64,000 nt of DNA from Prostheceraeus crozeri (GCA_907163375.1 CAJQUW010000506.1:275262-339261); one strand, 5' to 3'; positions 22,389 to 30,974 are shown, counted from the first letter of the stretch. Notes: a model not told the origin generated them from the letters alone. A program made the numbers and translations.

Positions 22389-22965
22389 GTACCGATTCAT
22401 TAAATAAATATTTTATATCTGTTACCGCTTCATCGGTTTTTTTACTTTCATCAAATTCATCTATTTCGTTAAATTCATCAGTATCGCTAAATAAATATCT
22501 TCCATCTGGTACATGTTCATCTTCACTATTAAAAACTTTTTTATATTCCGAATGTGAATAATCATCAAACATTTTTTTAACTTTTATATCAGTAGGTAAT
22601 GTTTCTAGATAGTTTTTATAACTATTTAATTTTAATATATTTCCTTCATCAACTCGTTCTACATTTTGTAAATGCAATTTACTATTTAAATGAGATTGAT
22701 AACTTCTTTTTGTTTGCAACTTTTTTTACATAAGTTACAATAAGACTTGGTATTTTCCATTTTTTTATTTTTTAAAGAAAAAAATTGTGTTTTAATTTTA
22801 GATATAAACATTCTAATATCAAGGTCTAGAGAGTTAGTATATATATTATTATATATTTCACGTTCTTTAGTTATTTTATTTTCTTTATCATATAATGTTT
22901 TATAATATTAAGTTTTATCATATAACGTTTTATCAAAAGATAATTTAAATTTATTTTCACTAACT

Positions 22966-23037
22966 ATTGATTCTTCATCATCATAAATTGATTCTTCATC
23001 ATCATAAATTGATTCTTCATCATCATCATAAATTACA
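22966..23037. repeat. Tandem ~21-bp coding repeat (YDDEESI)
   Basis: Three imperfect copies of TTGATTCTTCATCATCATAAA-like sequence (plus strand) encode YDDEESI on the minus strand, near the C-terminus of the unknown gene. Confidence 0.75.
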
Positions 23038-23512
23038 CTTTTTGGGATTGGATACCATTCTCTTATTGGAATATCTAACTCTAAATTACATCTTTTATCT
23101 GATAATAATATAATAGAGAAAAATATTGGTCTTTGTTCTCTTTTGGAAAATTTAATAACACCACCATAATCTGAATCACTTTTAGTTTTTATTAAAGATG
23201 ATAAAATTTTAAATTGATTAGATGTAAATCCTAATTTAAATTTTGTAGACCCGACACATAGTTGTCGAACAGTATCTTCAACTATACCATCATTATTATT
23301 TTCAATTGTAAGAAAATTAAATTTAGATAAATTTTGATTATATGTAGTATTAATATCATGTACATCAGTATGAGATATAAATTTTTCTTCACTAAAATTT
23401 TTATAATTACTAATATTTTTATAATCTTTTTTACCATTTACACCTTTTTCAGATGTTTCAGAATCATCGTCTATGTTATCATCATCTATATTATCATCAT
23501 CATTATTATTAT

Positions 23513-23620
23513 AAGATTCTTTAAGATCGGGCAAAGCCCTAGAACCTTCGGTTCGTTTATTATTATTGGATTCTTTAAGATCGGGCAAAGCCCTAGAACC
23601 TTCGGTTCGTTTATTATGAT
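23513..23620. repeat. 54-bp in-frame duplication carrying a double hairpin
   Basis: The double hairpin GGGCAAAGCCC, TA, GAACCTTCGGTTC occurs at 23529-23554 and again at 23583-23608. The period is exactly 54 bases (18 codons), so the host frame stays open and the peptide KRTEGSRALPDLKES appears twice. Confidence 0.85.
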
Positions 23621-24341
23621 TATGGTCATTGTTAATAGTATAAGGTGTAGTCCACATATAAATTTTTTCTTGTGGGGCCAAACCATTTATATAAGATTTT
23701 AATAAATTAATATTTAAATTGGAATACAATCCTATATATGTATCATCATCATATCTTTGCGGCATTTCTAATGCTTCTTGTTTATAAATTGTATCTGTAT
23801 AATAAACTTGACATAATAATTCTTCGTTATGCTTTTTACTCTCGATATGAATATTATATTGGTTTTGTTCATCAACGAATCATCTAATTTTTTCCTTTGA
23901 GAAAGATTTTGATTTTTTAACTAATTCTTTAATATTGTTATAATTAATAATTTTAGTTTCTATCCAATCAGTATTACTAATTGGTAATACTGCTCTAATA
24001 AAACCATAAACATTATTATGACCAATAATAACCATATTTTCTTTATTTAATTCAACATAAGCTACATCATTATATTTGCTTACAATCTCCATAAATTTTA
24101 TAAACGGGTCTCCTGGAAATAAACAATAGTTAGTTTCTATAGAAGGTAAACCTTTTGTTTGTTCTCTAAATATTTCGGCTTGTAATTGAAATAAAATATT
24201 AACATCTATACATGGATTTGTAATAGTATTATTATTATTATTATTATCAAAACATTTATTTCCAAATCCCGTTGATCTCGTCGAATAAGAAGAACAGGAT
24301 GATACGGACGAATTTAATTTTTTTAAATTTGCTTTATCCAT

Positions 24342-24386
24342 TTTTTTATTTTTATTAGAAAAAATTTATTTTTTTATTGTTAAAAA
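24342..24386. promoter_or_regulatory. Divergent 45-bp promoter region
   Basis: The two divergent Polinton genes start at 24341 (minus) and 24387 (plus). The 45 bases between are almost pure A/T. On each strand a T-run precedes an A-run that touches the ATG. The same context is seen at the other Polinton starts. Confidence 0.5.
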
Positions 24387-25274
24387 ATGATGTTACCAAA
24401 TGTTGGTGGAGGTGCATATATCCCGAATAATCGTGAATTAGAAATAGAGATAGAAAATTATATCATGAAAACTGGAGATGTTTTATCTGGTCCATTGCAT
24501 CTTTCTATTCTTCCGCAACAAAATACAGAGTTAACAAATAAACAATATGTTGATACACAAATCAATGACTTAAAATAAAAATATATAAACGATGTTTTGG
24601 TTCCACTGATGAATGAATTAAAGTTGCTTAAACTTAATGACAAATCATTAAACGAAAAATTATTAAAACTTGATAAAAAGGATAGAGAGCTAGAAGCAGA
24701 TATAGCAAAACTTTTTAAAAAGATTTCAGAACAATCAAAAATTTTAATATTACTTTCTATAAATTTAAAATCTGCAGTCATTAAAAATAAACATCAGATA
24801 CAACTATTGAAAGAACAATTAGAAGATGAAATAGAAAAACTACCTGAAAGAATTAAAGAAAATTTAAAGCAGTTACAAACTACATTCCAAAAAAGTGTTG
24901 ATGAATTGAGTTCTAAAATTACTCAACAAATGAAAAAGATGAATAGAATAATAAATGAAGTAAACTCACTTAATCAAAAAGTTGATAAAATGAAAACTCT
25001 TAAAATCAATTTAGAAAATGAATTAAAGAAAAATTTACAAGAAAACTCTAAAGAAAATAAAGAACAGTTAGATGCTGTTAAAAGACAATTAGATGTTCTT
25101 AAAATTAAGTTAAATGCACTTAAAACGGCATTGAAGATTAATCAGCAGAAAATGCAAGTTAATAGAAAAGAAATTAAAGTACATCACACGCTGCTTGACG
25201 CAATAGATAAAGTGCAACAGTCAATTAATAAAGTTATCTCGAAGTTGTTGTCCATTCACAAACGTAAATCTTAA
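24387..25274 (+). pseudogene. Polinton fibre-like protein region (phage-tail-fibre motif plus coiled coil)
   Basis: The N-terminal part has MKTGDVLSGPLHLSILP followed by ELTNKQYVDTQI. The pattern G-D-x-(M/L)-x-G-P-L ... A/E-x-x-K-(Q/K)-Y-V-D is the repeat found in many bacteriophage tail fibres, where it precedes a trimeric shaft. The longer following part is about 225 residues of nearly uninterrupted coiled coil, rich in Leu, Lys, Glu and Gln. Together these suggest an elongated, perhaps trimeric, surface spike; this is inference. The region is the first of the plus-strand structural block and does not look whole. A plain coiled-coil scaffold is the alternative. Confidence 0.5.
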
Positions 25275-25276
25275 AC

Positions 25277-25335
25277 GGACCAAAGGTCCTCAGGTTACTA
25301 ACCAATCGGAGCGAAGCTCCTCGAGGCTTTAGCCG
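25277..25335. repeat. Cluster of four hairpins between genes
   Basis: GGACCAAAGGTCC (25277-25289), GGTTACTAACC (25293-25303), GGAGCGAAGCTCC (25308-25320) and GGCTTTAGCC (25325-25334) follow one another after the fibre-like gene. The first and last modules recur in inverted order at 28107-28133. Confidence 0.75.
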
Positions 25336-25378
25336 ATCGTAAATATTTTTTCCCAAAATTCAAATTTAATCCTAAAAA

Positions 25379-25945
25379 ATGCCTATAATTTATAAACACA
25401 ATCTTAAACATTTTGCTTCAAATCAAAAAATTGCTCATGAACCATCTATGAAATCTGTTTACCATTATGACAGTGTAGAAACAATCGGAACACAAAAGTT
25501 CCTAGGCATCGCAGGTGCCGTTCAAAAAGAAGGGGATGGTATATTTTCTGGTATTGGAAGTATCGTTAACTTAATTAAAAATAATAAAGATTTGATTACA
25601 TCTGCTGCAAAAGGAGCAGCTGCTATAGGTAGTACAGCTAGTGCGATATCAAATGCTGCTAAATCTCAAAACGAATTAAAACAACTAGAAGCTAGTCGTA
25701 AACTTAGGAATGATTCTGAAGAACTAAAAAATTTAAAAAAACTTTCAGAGGAAACAAAAAACAAAATTGGTAACATAGCTGTGGGGGAAACCTTGAGGAG
25801 CGGAGCTCCGTCTGATAGTAAACATAAGAAGAAATCAGGCGTAGCCATAAAACGTTCAATTGAAGAAATAAGAGGTAATGGCGTGAGCAGCAACCTTCGG
25901 TTTAACCAGCAAAGCTGTAGCGGAGCTGGTCTAGCAAAATTCTAA
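25379..25945 (+). CDS. Polinton pVI-like structural protein (tentative)
   Basis: 188 residues from an ATG in the shared context (CCTAAAAAATG). The N-terminal third is hydrophilic. Then comes a Gly/Ala/Ser-rich amphipathic stretch, GIFSGIGSIVNLIKNN and AAKGAAAIGSTASAISNAA (about residues 57-100), followed by a charged helix. Near the C-terminus IRGNG fits the adenain cleavage pattern (M/I/L)-x-G-x-G. Adenovirus protein VI has this kind of amphipathic, protease-processed layout and disrupts membranes. The likeness is in layout only, and I claim no sequence match. Hairpin modules at 25797 and 25892-25927 fall inside the frame and supply the peptides LRSGAPS and NLRFNQQSCSGAG. The frame looks whole. 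Confidence 0.45.
   Translation: MPIIYKHNLKHFASNQKIAHEPSMKSVYHYDSVETIGTQKFLGIAGAVQKEGDGIFSGIGSIVNLIKNNKDLITSAAKGAAAIGSTASAISNAAKSQNELKQLEASRKLRNDSEELKNLKKLSEETKNKIGNIAVGETLRSGAPSDSKHKKKSGVAIKRSIEEIRGNGVSSNLRFNQQSCSGAGLAKF
25797..25809. repeat. Hairpin GGAGCGGAGCTCC in a reading frame
   Basis: A five-base stem with a GGA loop lies within the pVI-like frame. It is related to GGAGCGAAGCTCC at 25308. Confidence 0.65.
25892..25930. repeat. Hairpin cluster at the end of the pVI-like frame
   Basis: AACCTTCGGTT (25892-25902), CAGCAAAGCTG (25907-25917) and AGCGGAGCT (25919-25927) lie in a row. An outer pairing ACCAGC/GCTGGT spans 25905-25930. They encode the last codons of the frame. Confidence 0.65.
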
Positions 25946-26050
25946 AATTATATTTTAGTAAAATTTTTTTAGTAAAATTTTTTAGTAAAATTTTTTTGGT
26001 AAAATTCTAAAATTATATTTTAGTAAAAAATTTTTCTGTCTGTGAGAAAA
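25946..26050. repeat. AT-rich tandem repeat before the major capsid gene
   Basis: TAGTAAAATTTTTT-like units are repeated several times, with TCTAAAATTATATTTTAGTAAAA twice (outer copies; shared core AAATTATATTTTAGTAAA). Confidence 0.65.
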
Positions 26051-26078
26051 ACAAAAAGTCAAATTATTTTTTATAAAA

Positions 26079-27410
26079 ATGTCTTCGCTTATCGAAAATA
26101 AATTTAGATTAGACGATCCTCCGTTCGTCATTTATAATCAAAAAAAGAATGACTATATTAGAATTGCTATGAATCCCGGATCTTCCAGTAGAGTAAATAC
26201 TGGAGGTGATTTAATTTTTGAAGTTGATAATCAGTACAGTTATCTATATTTACCTGATTCGTTTTTACATTGTGAATATTCTTTATATAGTGATGCTAAT
26301 TTTACAACACCATTACCAGATACCGATAATATTGCATTAGAGAATAATTTTTTCCAAGATTATTTACACAAATGCGTTTAGATGTTGCAACTCAAAATAT
26401 AGAAACAATAAGTGATTCTCCAGGTGTAATTGATACAATGCTTAGATTTGTAACAATTGGTGAAAATAATAAAAAGTATGAAATCGAAGGTTGGTTTCCT
26501 GATACTAATGATGGTATAATTATAGATGATTTAAGTCACGCTGGAACAGATGCAGCAGGAATTGCGAAAGATGTAGAAAATATTGCAAATCATTTAAATA
26601 AAACAAACAATAGTGCATATAAAGAAAGACGTGAATTAAACAAGAAAAGTAAACAGACAGTTAATTGGTCATTGTCTCCATTATTCGGTTATTTAGATTA
26701 TGATAAAATATCATATCAATTAAAATTTAAATTAATAATTCATCGCACAGCAAATAATGAATTAATCTTTTTTGGTAAGACTGGAAAAAAAGCATATTTA
26801 AAAATTGATAGACTTGAATGGTGGATTAAGCATATTACTCCTAGTTTAGAGATTGAAACAGCTATTGCAAAAAGATTAAATACTAACAAACCAATTCCAG
26901 TAAATTTTCTAAAGCGTACTGCTAGTTCAGTAACTTTTTCCGAACAAAAGATTTAACTGGCATTTTACTAGAACTTCAAATACTCCAAGATATTTATTAC
27001 TAACATTTCAAAGAAATAATTCTCCAAGTTTTGATAAGAACAACATTCTCTTCCATATTAATACAATTCGAAGTTTACAAGTTTCATTAAATCAAACCCG
27101 ATATCGAATTGATCCATTAAGATTCGATGATACCAATAATCAATTTATGGAAGGATATGATGCTTATAGAAATCTTTGTATAGAATTTGGAGTTGAACCA
27201 CAATTAACTCCTGGATATTGGAGACATTTATATCCTGTTTTCTGTTTCGATTTAAGTGCACAATCTGAAGATATTATCAAGACTGGTTGTGATGTAACAA
27301 TTAATATTGAAAAAAAAGATTCCACAACTTCATTGATGGCTTATGGTTTATTGCTAGATGTAAAATATTCTATTGAAATTCTTAATGGAAAGATGGCTAG
27401 GATTAATTAA
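26079..27410 (+). pseudogene. Polinton major capsid protein region (double jelly-roll, hexon-like)
   Basis: The start at 26079 lies in TTTTTTATAAAAATG. The encoded parts begin with LIENKFRLDDPPFVIYNQKK (a lead-in of the kind seen in hexon-like proteins). They continue through IEGWFPDTNDGIIIDD, VNWSLSPLFGYLDYDKISYQ and LKFKLIIHRTANNELIFF, and close with GYWRHLYPVFCFDLSAQSED near the C-terminus. The YPVFCFDLSAQ tail is characteristic of Polinton major capsid proteins, whose double jelly-roll trimers build the icosahedral shell. It follows the pVI-like gene and precedes the pX-like gene, the usual structural cluster. It does not look whole; there are a few breaks. Confidence 0.85.
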
Positions 27411-27429
27411 TTTTTTGATAACTTAAAAT

Positions 27430-27608
27430 TTTTTTGTAACCAGAATAGATTAAAGATTCTTAACTTAAAAATTTTTCGTAACTAGAATAGATTAAAAAAT
27501 TTTGGTAACTTAAAATTTATTCATAACTAGAATAGATTAAAAATTCTTAGATTAAAATTTATTCATAACTAGAATAGATTAAAATTTTTGATAACTTGAA
27601 ATTTTTCT
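27430..27608. repeat. Four-unit 42-45-bp tandem repeat
   Basis: Units built on TAACTAGAATAGATTAAAA plus a variable AT-rich part repeat four times between the major capsid and pX-like genes. Confidence 0.8.
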
Positions 27609-27615
27609 ATTAAAA

Positions 27616-28098
27616 ATGTCGCAAGCGAAAAGTAATAATAATAAAACTGTTGAATTAAAATTACGTAATATTGTTGACAAAAATACCCCTAAAACTATTA
27701 CGATTAACAAATAAAAGTATTACATAAGTAAACCAATGATAGAGAATATTCAATTACAAGAAGAAAAGAATGGCGGGATTCTCCCATTAATTCCACTAAT
27801 AATAGGTGGCATAGCAGCTGCAGGAAGTGTTGCAGGTGGGACAGCTGGTATTGTCCAAGCAGTAAATAAAAATAAATCAGAGAAGGCAGCATTAGAAGAA
27901 CAAAAACGTCATAATAGAGCGTTACAGAGAGTTGGTAAGGGTGAAGAAGTAGTAGATAATTTTATTAGTAAATTAAAATTAGTTGATGAAGGAAAACGAG
28001 TTCTTAAAAATATTCTCCACAATGTTGATGATTTAATTGAAATTAAGGAAACTAAAGATGGTTCTCGAATATATGTAAGTCCTAGTATGATAAGGTAA
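27616..28098 (+). CDS. Polinton pX-like core/membrane protein region
   Basis: The region begins at an ATG in the shared context (CTATTAAAAATG at 27616) with a short Asn/Lys-rich segment. The main frame (27736-28098) encodes GGILPLIPLIIGGIAAAGSV and a Gly/Ala-rich continuation, then a charged helix and a basic C-terminal part. The GG-I/F-LP-LIPLI-GG signature is shared by Polinton and adintovirus proteins compared with adenovirus pX, a small core protein cut by adenain. IIGG-I fits the adenain pattern (M/I/L)-x-G-G-x. Likely a virion-internal, membrane-active or DNA-condensing peptide; this is inference. A double-hairpin cluster follows the stop. Confidence 0.6.
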
Positions 28099-28106
28099 TA
28101 ACCTCA

Positions 28107-28147
28107 GGACCTTTGGTCCGATCGGCTAAAGCCTCTGAACAAGGTTC
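28107..28147. repeat. Cluster of three hairpins after the pX-like gene
   Basis: GGACCTTTGGTCC (28107-28119), GGCTAAAGCC (28124-28133) and GAACAAGGTTC (28137-28147). The first two are inverted copies of the outer modules at 25277-25335, including the shared flanking bases GATCGGC. Confidence 0.75.
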
Positions 28148-28179
28148 TATCCGATAAAACATTTATTTTATCTTTTAAA

Positions 28180-29485
28180 ATGAATTCTACAAATTCCGAA
28201 AATTTAATTAAATTAAAAATTGCTAATTTAGATTTATTGAATTATCTATTAAACAAAAATAAAAACTCAAACTGTCAGCATATTGGAGGTGACATACAAA
28301 AAACATTAGAAAACTTTCCTGGATTTATTTGGAGTAAATATTCGAAAGAAAAACATCTTCCTGGTCATTCATATACCGGTCCAGGAACTCGATTAGATAT
28401 AAGACTAGATGAGAATAATAATCCGAAACCAGGTGAAGAACCAATAAATAGAGTAGATGCCGCAGCTTACAGGCATGATTTAGCTTATCGAAATCATGAT
28501 CTAAGTTCTCGACATGCAGCTGATAAGAAGATGATTCAAGAATTAGATAGTATTCAAAATCCTACATTTAGAGAAAAAATTGAAAGAATGTTTGTTAAGA
28601 AAGCTTTACAAGCTAAAATATTATTCGGACAGGGTTTAAATGAAACGACAGCAAAGCTGCCTGAAAGCAACGCTCGAACCTACGCGTCTGAAATTCATAG
28701 GGAATACAGAAGGCCTAAATATTTATTGAAAGTAAAAGTATTTAATAAAGATGATATTTGGAGTGCTGATCTTGTTCATATGCCGAATGATTCTGATTAT
28801 AAATACGCATTGACCGTTATAGATTTATATACACGATACGCTTGGGTAAAGCCTTTAAAAAATAAAAGTGGTCTATCAGTTAAATATGCATTTGAAGAAA
28901 TCTTTAAAGAAAGTAAGAGAAAGCCAAGGAAATTGTTTGTTTATAAAGGGTCGGAATTTTATAACCGAAACGTTCAGCCACTATTTGAAACTGTTTATTC
29001 AACTGAAAATGCATGGAAGGCCGTAGTGATAGAAAGATTCAATCGGACGTTAAAAAATAAATTATTCAAGAAATTTACTGAGCAAAGAAATCAGAAATGG
29101 TTGAAGATATTACCAGGAATTGTAGAAGAGTACAATAATAAAGTTCATTCTGGTATTGAAGAAACCCCAAAGAATGCTTCTGACGACCCTGATTTAATCC
29201 GAAAGAAAATATTCGAAAATAATTATTCGAACGAAAATAATAATTTGAATGAGAGTAATCCGTATTTGCAGAAACTTAAGCCGAAATTTAAAATTGGAGG
29301 TAGAGTTAGAATATTTAAATATAAGAATAAATTTGAAAAGGCTTCGTTGGCTATTGGACTAAAGAAATATTTGAAATTTGTAAAAAAAATCAAACTTATC
29401 CGATTACTTATGAAATTAAAGATTTAGATAATGAAGATATCAGAGGCCGTTTTTATCAAAATGAATTACAACGAACTGATTTTTA
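28180..29485 (+). pseudogene. Polinton PLA2-like domain joined to DDE integrase region
   Basis: The N-terminal 150 residues contain LPGHSYTGPGTRLDIRL, then RVDAAAYRHDLAYRNHDLSS and RHAADKKMI. These are the calcium-loop (YTGPGT) and catalytic helix (HD-x-x-Y) motifs of the phospholipase A2-like domain known from parvovirus VP1 and from some Polintons, where it helps breach membranes. In the same frame an integrase follows: EIHREYRRPKYLLKVKV, DDIWSADLVHM (first catalytic block), TVIDLYTRYAWVKPLKNKSG, GSEFYN (second) and VIERFNRTLKNKL (third). The C-terminal tail resembles the chromo/SH3-like end of Polinton integrases. Integrase inserts the element and explains the 6-bp duplication. The region looks broken. 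Confidence 0.8.
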
Positions 29486-29514
29486 ATTATCATTATTATT
29501 GGAACTAACGTTTC

Positions 29515-29560
29515 GGGAATGAAATTCCCTTGTTAGGCGTAGCCATAGAACCTACGGTTC
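29515..29560. repeat. Hairpin cluster between integrase and protease
   Basis: GGGAATGAAATTCCC (29515-29529), GGCGTAGCC (29536-29544), an ATA spacer, and GAACCTACGGTTC (29548-29560). The last pair repeats the double-hairpin layout, with the second stem identical to that at 22376 except for the loop. Confidence 0.75.
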
Positions 29561-30042
29561 GTTCAATTCTAACATAATATCAAGAAATGGTACTCCTATT
29601 TGTAATTTAAATAAAACATAAAGACATAATTGACCACAATAAGTAGTTCCAGGTTTTTGAATTTGAAATGTATTATAAATTCCATTGCCAAGTAATTTTT
29701 TCACTTCGTTTGTAGGTGGAAGTCCATAAGAGTCGAACCAATAGTTGTCAGCCTCTGGGCGGTCGAAATAGTAATTATCTCGATTTTTATTAAAGATACC
29801 TGCAGACCAATGTACGCCTTTTTGGTCTGAAGTGTGAAGATTCGTTATGAAATTTATAGTTATTGATGGAACTTTGTTCCGGGAACTGAAGGTTCCTGTT
29901 GGCTTATTTTTTAAGAATTGTAATTCGTCTCTCATTAGAACATGAAAATTCTTTATTCCTAATTCATTTGCGATTTTTTTAGGTCGAAATTTGTCGTGGT
30001 TTGCGTTCCATATAATTTAAAAAACTCATTTATGTTGCTCAT
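29552..30042 (-). pseudogene. Polinton adenain-like cysteine protease region
   Basis: The start context at 30042 is TTATAAAATG. The main frame (29935-29552) has the histidine motif GVHWSAGIFN, the block YWFDSYGLPPTNEV and the nucleophile motif TTYCGQLCLYVLFKL, in the order H ... D ... C of the adenain/Ulp1 fold. The YxFDSYGLPPP-EV and CGQ-CL pattern is specific to Polinton and adenovirus-like proteases that mature capsid proteins. It lies on the opposite strand to the structural genes. A double hairpin falls within the N-terminal part (29868-29896) and another overlaps the C-terminus. It looks broken. Confidence 0.85.
29868..29896. repeat. Double hairpin inside the protease region
   Basis: GGAACTTTGTTCC (stem GGAAC, loop TTT) is followed after one base by GGAACTGAAGGTTCC. 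Confidence 0.7.
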
Positions 30043-30080
30043 TTTATAATTAAAAAAAATTTCTTATAGGGACCCCTAGA

Positions 30081-30203
30081 AGTCAGAAGGGAGGGGGTAT
30101 TGACTTAAAACTGTTCCACAATGATGACTTTCCTTACTACTTAGTCAGAAGGGGGGTATTGATTTAAAACTGTTCTCTAATGATGACTTTCCTTACTACT
30201 TAT
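30081..30203. repeat. 62-bp tandem duplication
   Basis: The block starting AGTCAGAAGG at 30081 repeats at 30143 with few differences. Both copies contain a G-run, GGTATTGA and GATGACTTTCCTTACTACTT. It lies upstream of the protease on its strand and may be a regulatory spacer. Confidence 0.8.
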
Positions 30204-30760
30204 TCGATTTTGAAATGATTTAATTTAATCTAAATTAAAACGTTACATTGTTACATTTTATTTTTATGAACTCTCATTAAGAGGATATTGTTTGTTTTAT
30301 CTGTATTAAGACAATGGCAACATCTGTTACCACATTTCTCAAACCGCATGATTGTTTTAGGGGATCATACGGGTTGTGCATTCATAACATGGCGTTAATA
30401 GCATAAAAGCAATCTATTAACTCATTCTCTGCTTTGAGGGAATATTCTGTTGTTATAGCAATCATTCAATACAATATCGCAGTATCGATAGTCGAGACCA
30501 ATTGTCGAGCCAAAACCGCAACTTTTCTGGTTTTGGTCGGTAGTTTGTTTTTGGATCTGGCTCGCGTTATGGCCGATGAAATGATTTACAATGCGGTGCA
30601 ATTTCCTCATTGTCATTCAAGTACATTTAATCATACGCGTCATGTCATACCCGTATGTTGTCAAGCAAACTTCATACACCTACAATGCCGCTTTGCTTAG
30701 ATCACCATTCATAATTTTCACTTGCTATTTAAACACGCACAATTCATAAAACGTGACACA
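30204..30760. other. Unassigned Polinton DNA
   Basis: This stretch is noticeably less AT-rich than the rest of the Polinton. It has open frames on both strands, the longest 88 codons (30434-30700), that resemble nothing I know and lack the shared start context. Confidence 0.35.
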
Positions 30761-30791
30761 TTACAATCTTAGTTTAAATCTTATCATCACA

Positions 30792-30962
30792 ATGGTAGGA
30801 TCTACTGAAAGATCTGTTCGATTGGAGACAAAGCGGAGAAGAATTCAGAAGTTAACAAGGGAAATCATACATCTGCAAGCACAAAGTAAAATATTCTTAC
30901 ACTTGGATATGAGAAGAATTTTTGAATACATCGGAGACCCGCACATCAATTATAGGACATGA
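30792..30962 (+). CDS. Small basic protein frame near the right Polinton end
   Basis: 56 codons from the ATG at 30792 (context TCACAATGG). The product is basic and helical, with RLETKRRRIQKLTREIIHLQ, and ends just before the right inverted repeat. About 60 bases upstream is CTATTTAAACAC, which could be a TATA element, and the start context differs from the other Polinton genes. It may be an early regulatory gene or a chance frame. Confidence 0.3.
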   Translation: MVGSTERSVRLETKRRRIQKLTREIIHLQAQSKIFLHLDMRRIFEYIGDPHINYRT

Positions 30963-30974
30963 TTTAAGAGAGAG

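Larger units (their letters stand above)
18234..22760 (-). pseudogene. Polinton protein-primed DNA polymerase B region
   Basis: The region begins at an ATG at 22760 in the usual context (AAAAAAATGG), with a small Cys/His finger at the very start. The N-terminal part carries acidic spacers and one double-hairpin peptide (EGSRASP). The central part is coiled coil, rich in Gln and Asn. Then come the 3'-5' exonuclease motifs: IYCDFEAYN, FYNGSKYDFHLVM and YLQIDVLILADLFENFR. Polymerase motif A is YYDFNSLYSSCM, motif B is KLMNNAFYGKTLE, and motif C (TDTDS) lies near 18640-18660. This is the family B polymerase that replicates the element from a protein primer. It is broken in a few places and reads as a fossil. 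Confidence 0.9.
22908..24341 (-). pseudogene. Polinton gene region of unknown function upstream of the polymerase
   Basis: The start at 24341 is an ATGG after a T-run and A-run, diverging from the gene at 24387. The encoded parts include a Ser-rich N-terminus, a poly-Asn run, FPGDPFIKFMEIVSKYNDVAYVEL (24-residue motif; key residues F, P, GD and F) and a second part with an acidic linker. That linker carries two copies of KRTEGSRALPDLKES and three copies of YDDEESI. Late segments read FKLGFTSNQFKILSSLIKTK and FFSIILLSDKRC. It shares the minus-strand block with the polymerase and may act with it, but I recognise no domain. It does not look whole. Confidence 0.5.

Noticed and set aside
30434-30700. 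88-codon plus-strand frame in the Polinton right arm
   Set aside because: It has no shared start context, no recognisable domain and a competing antisense frame. It was kept only as part of the unassigned segment.
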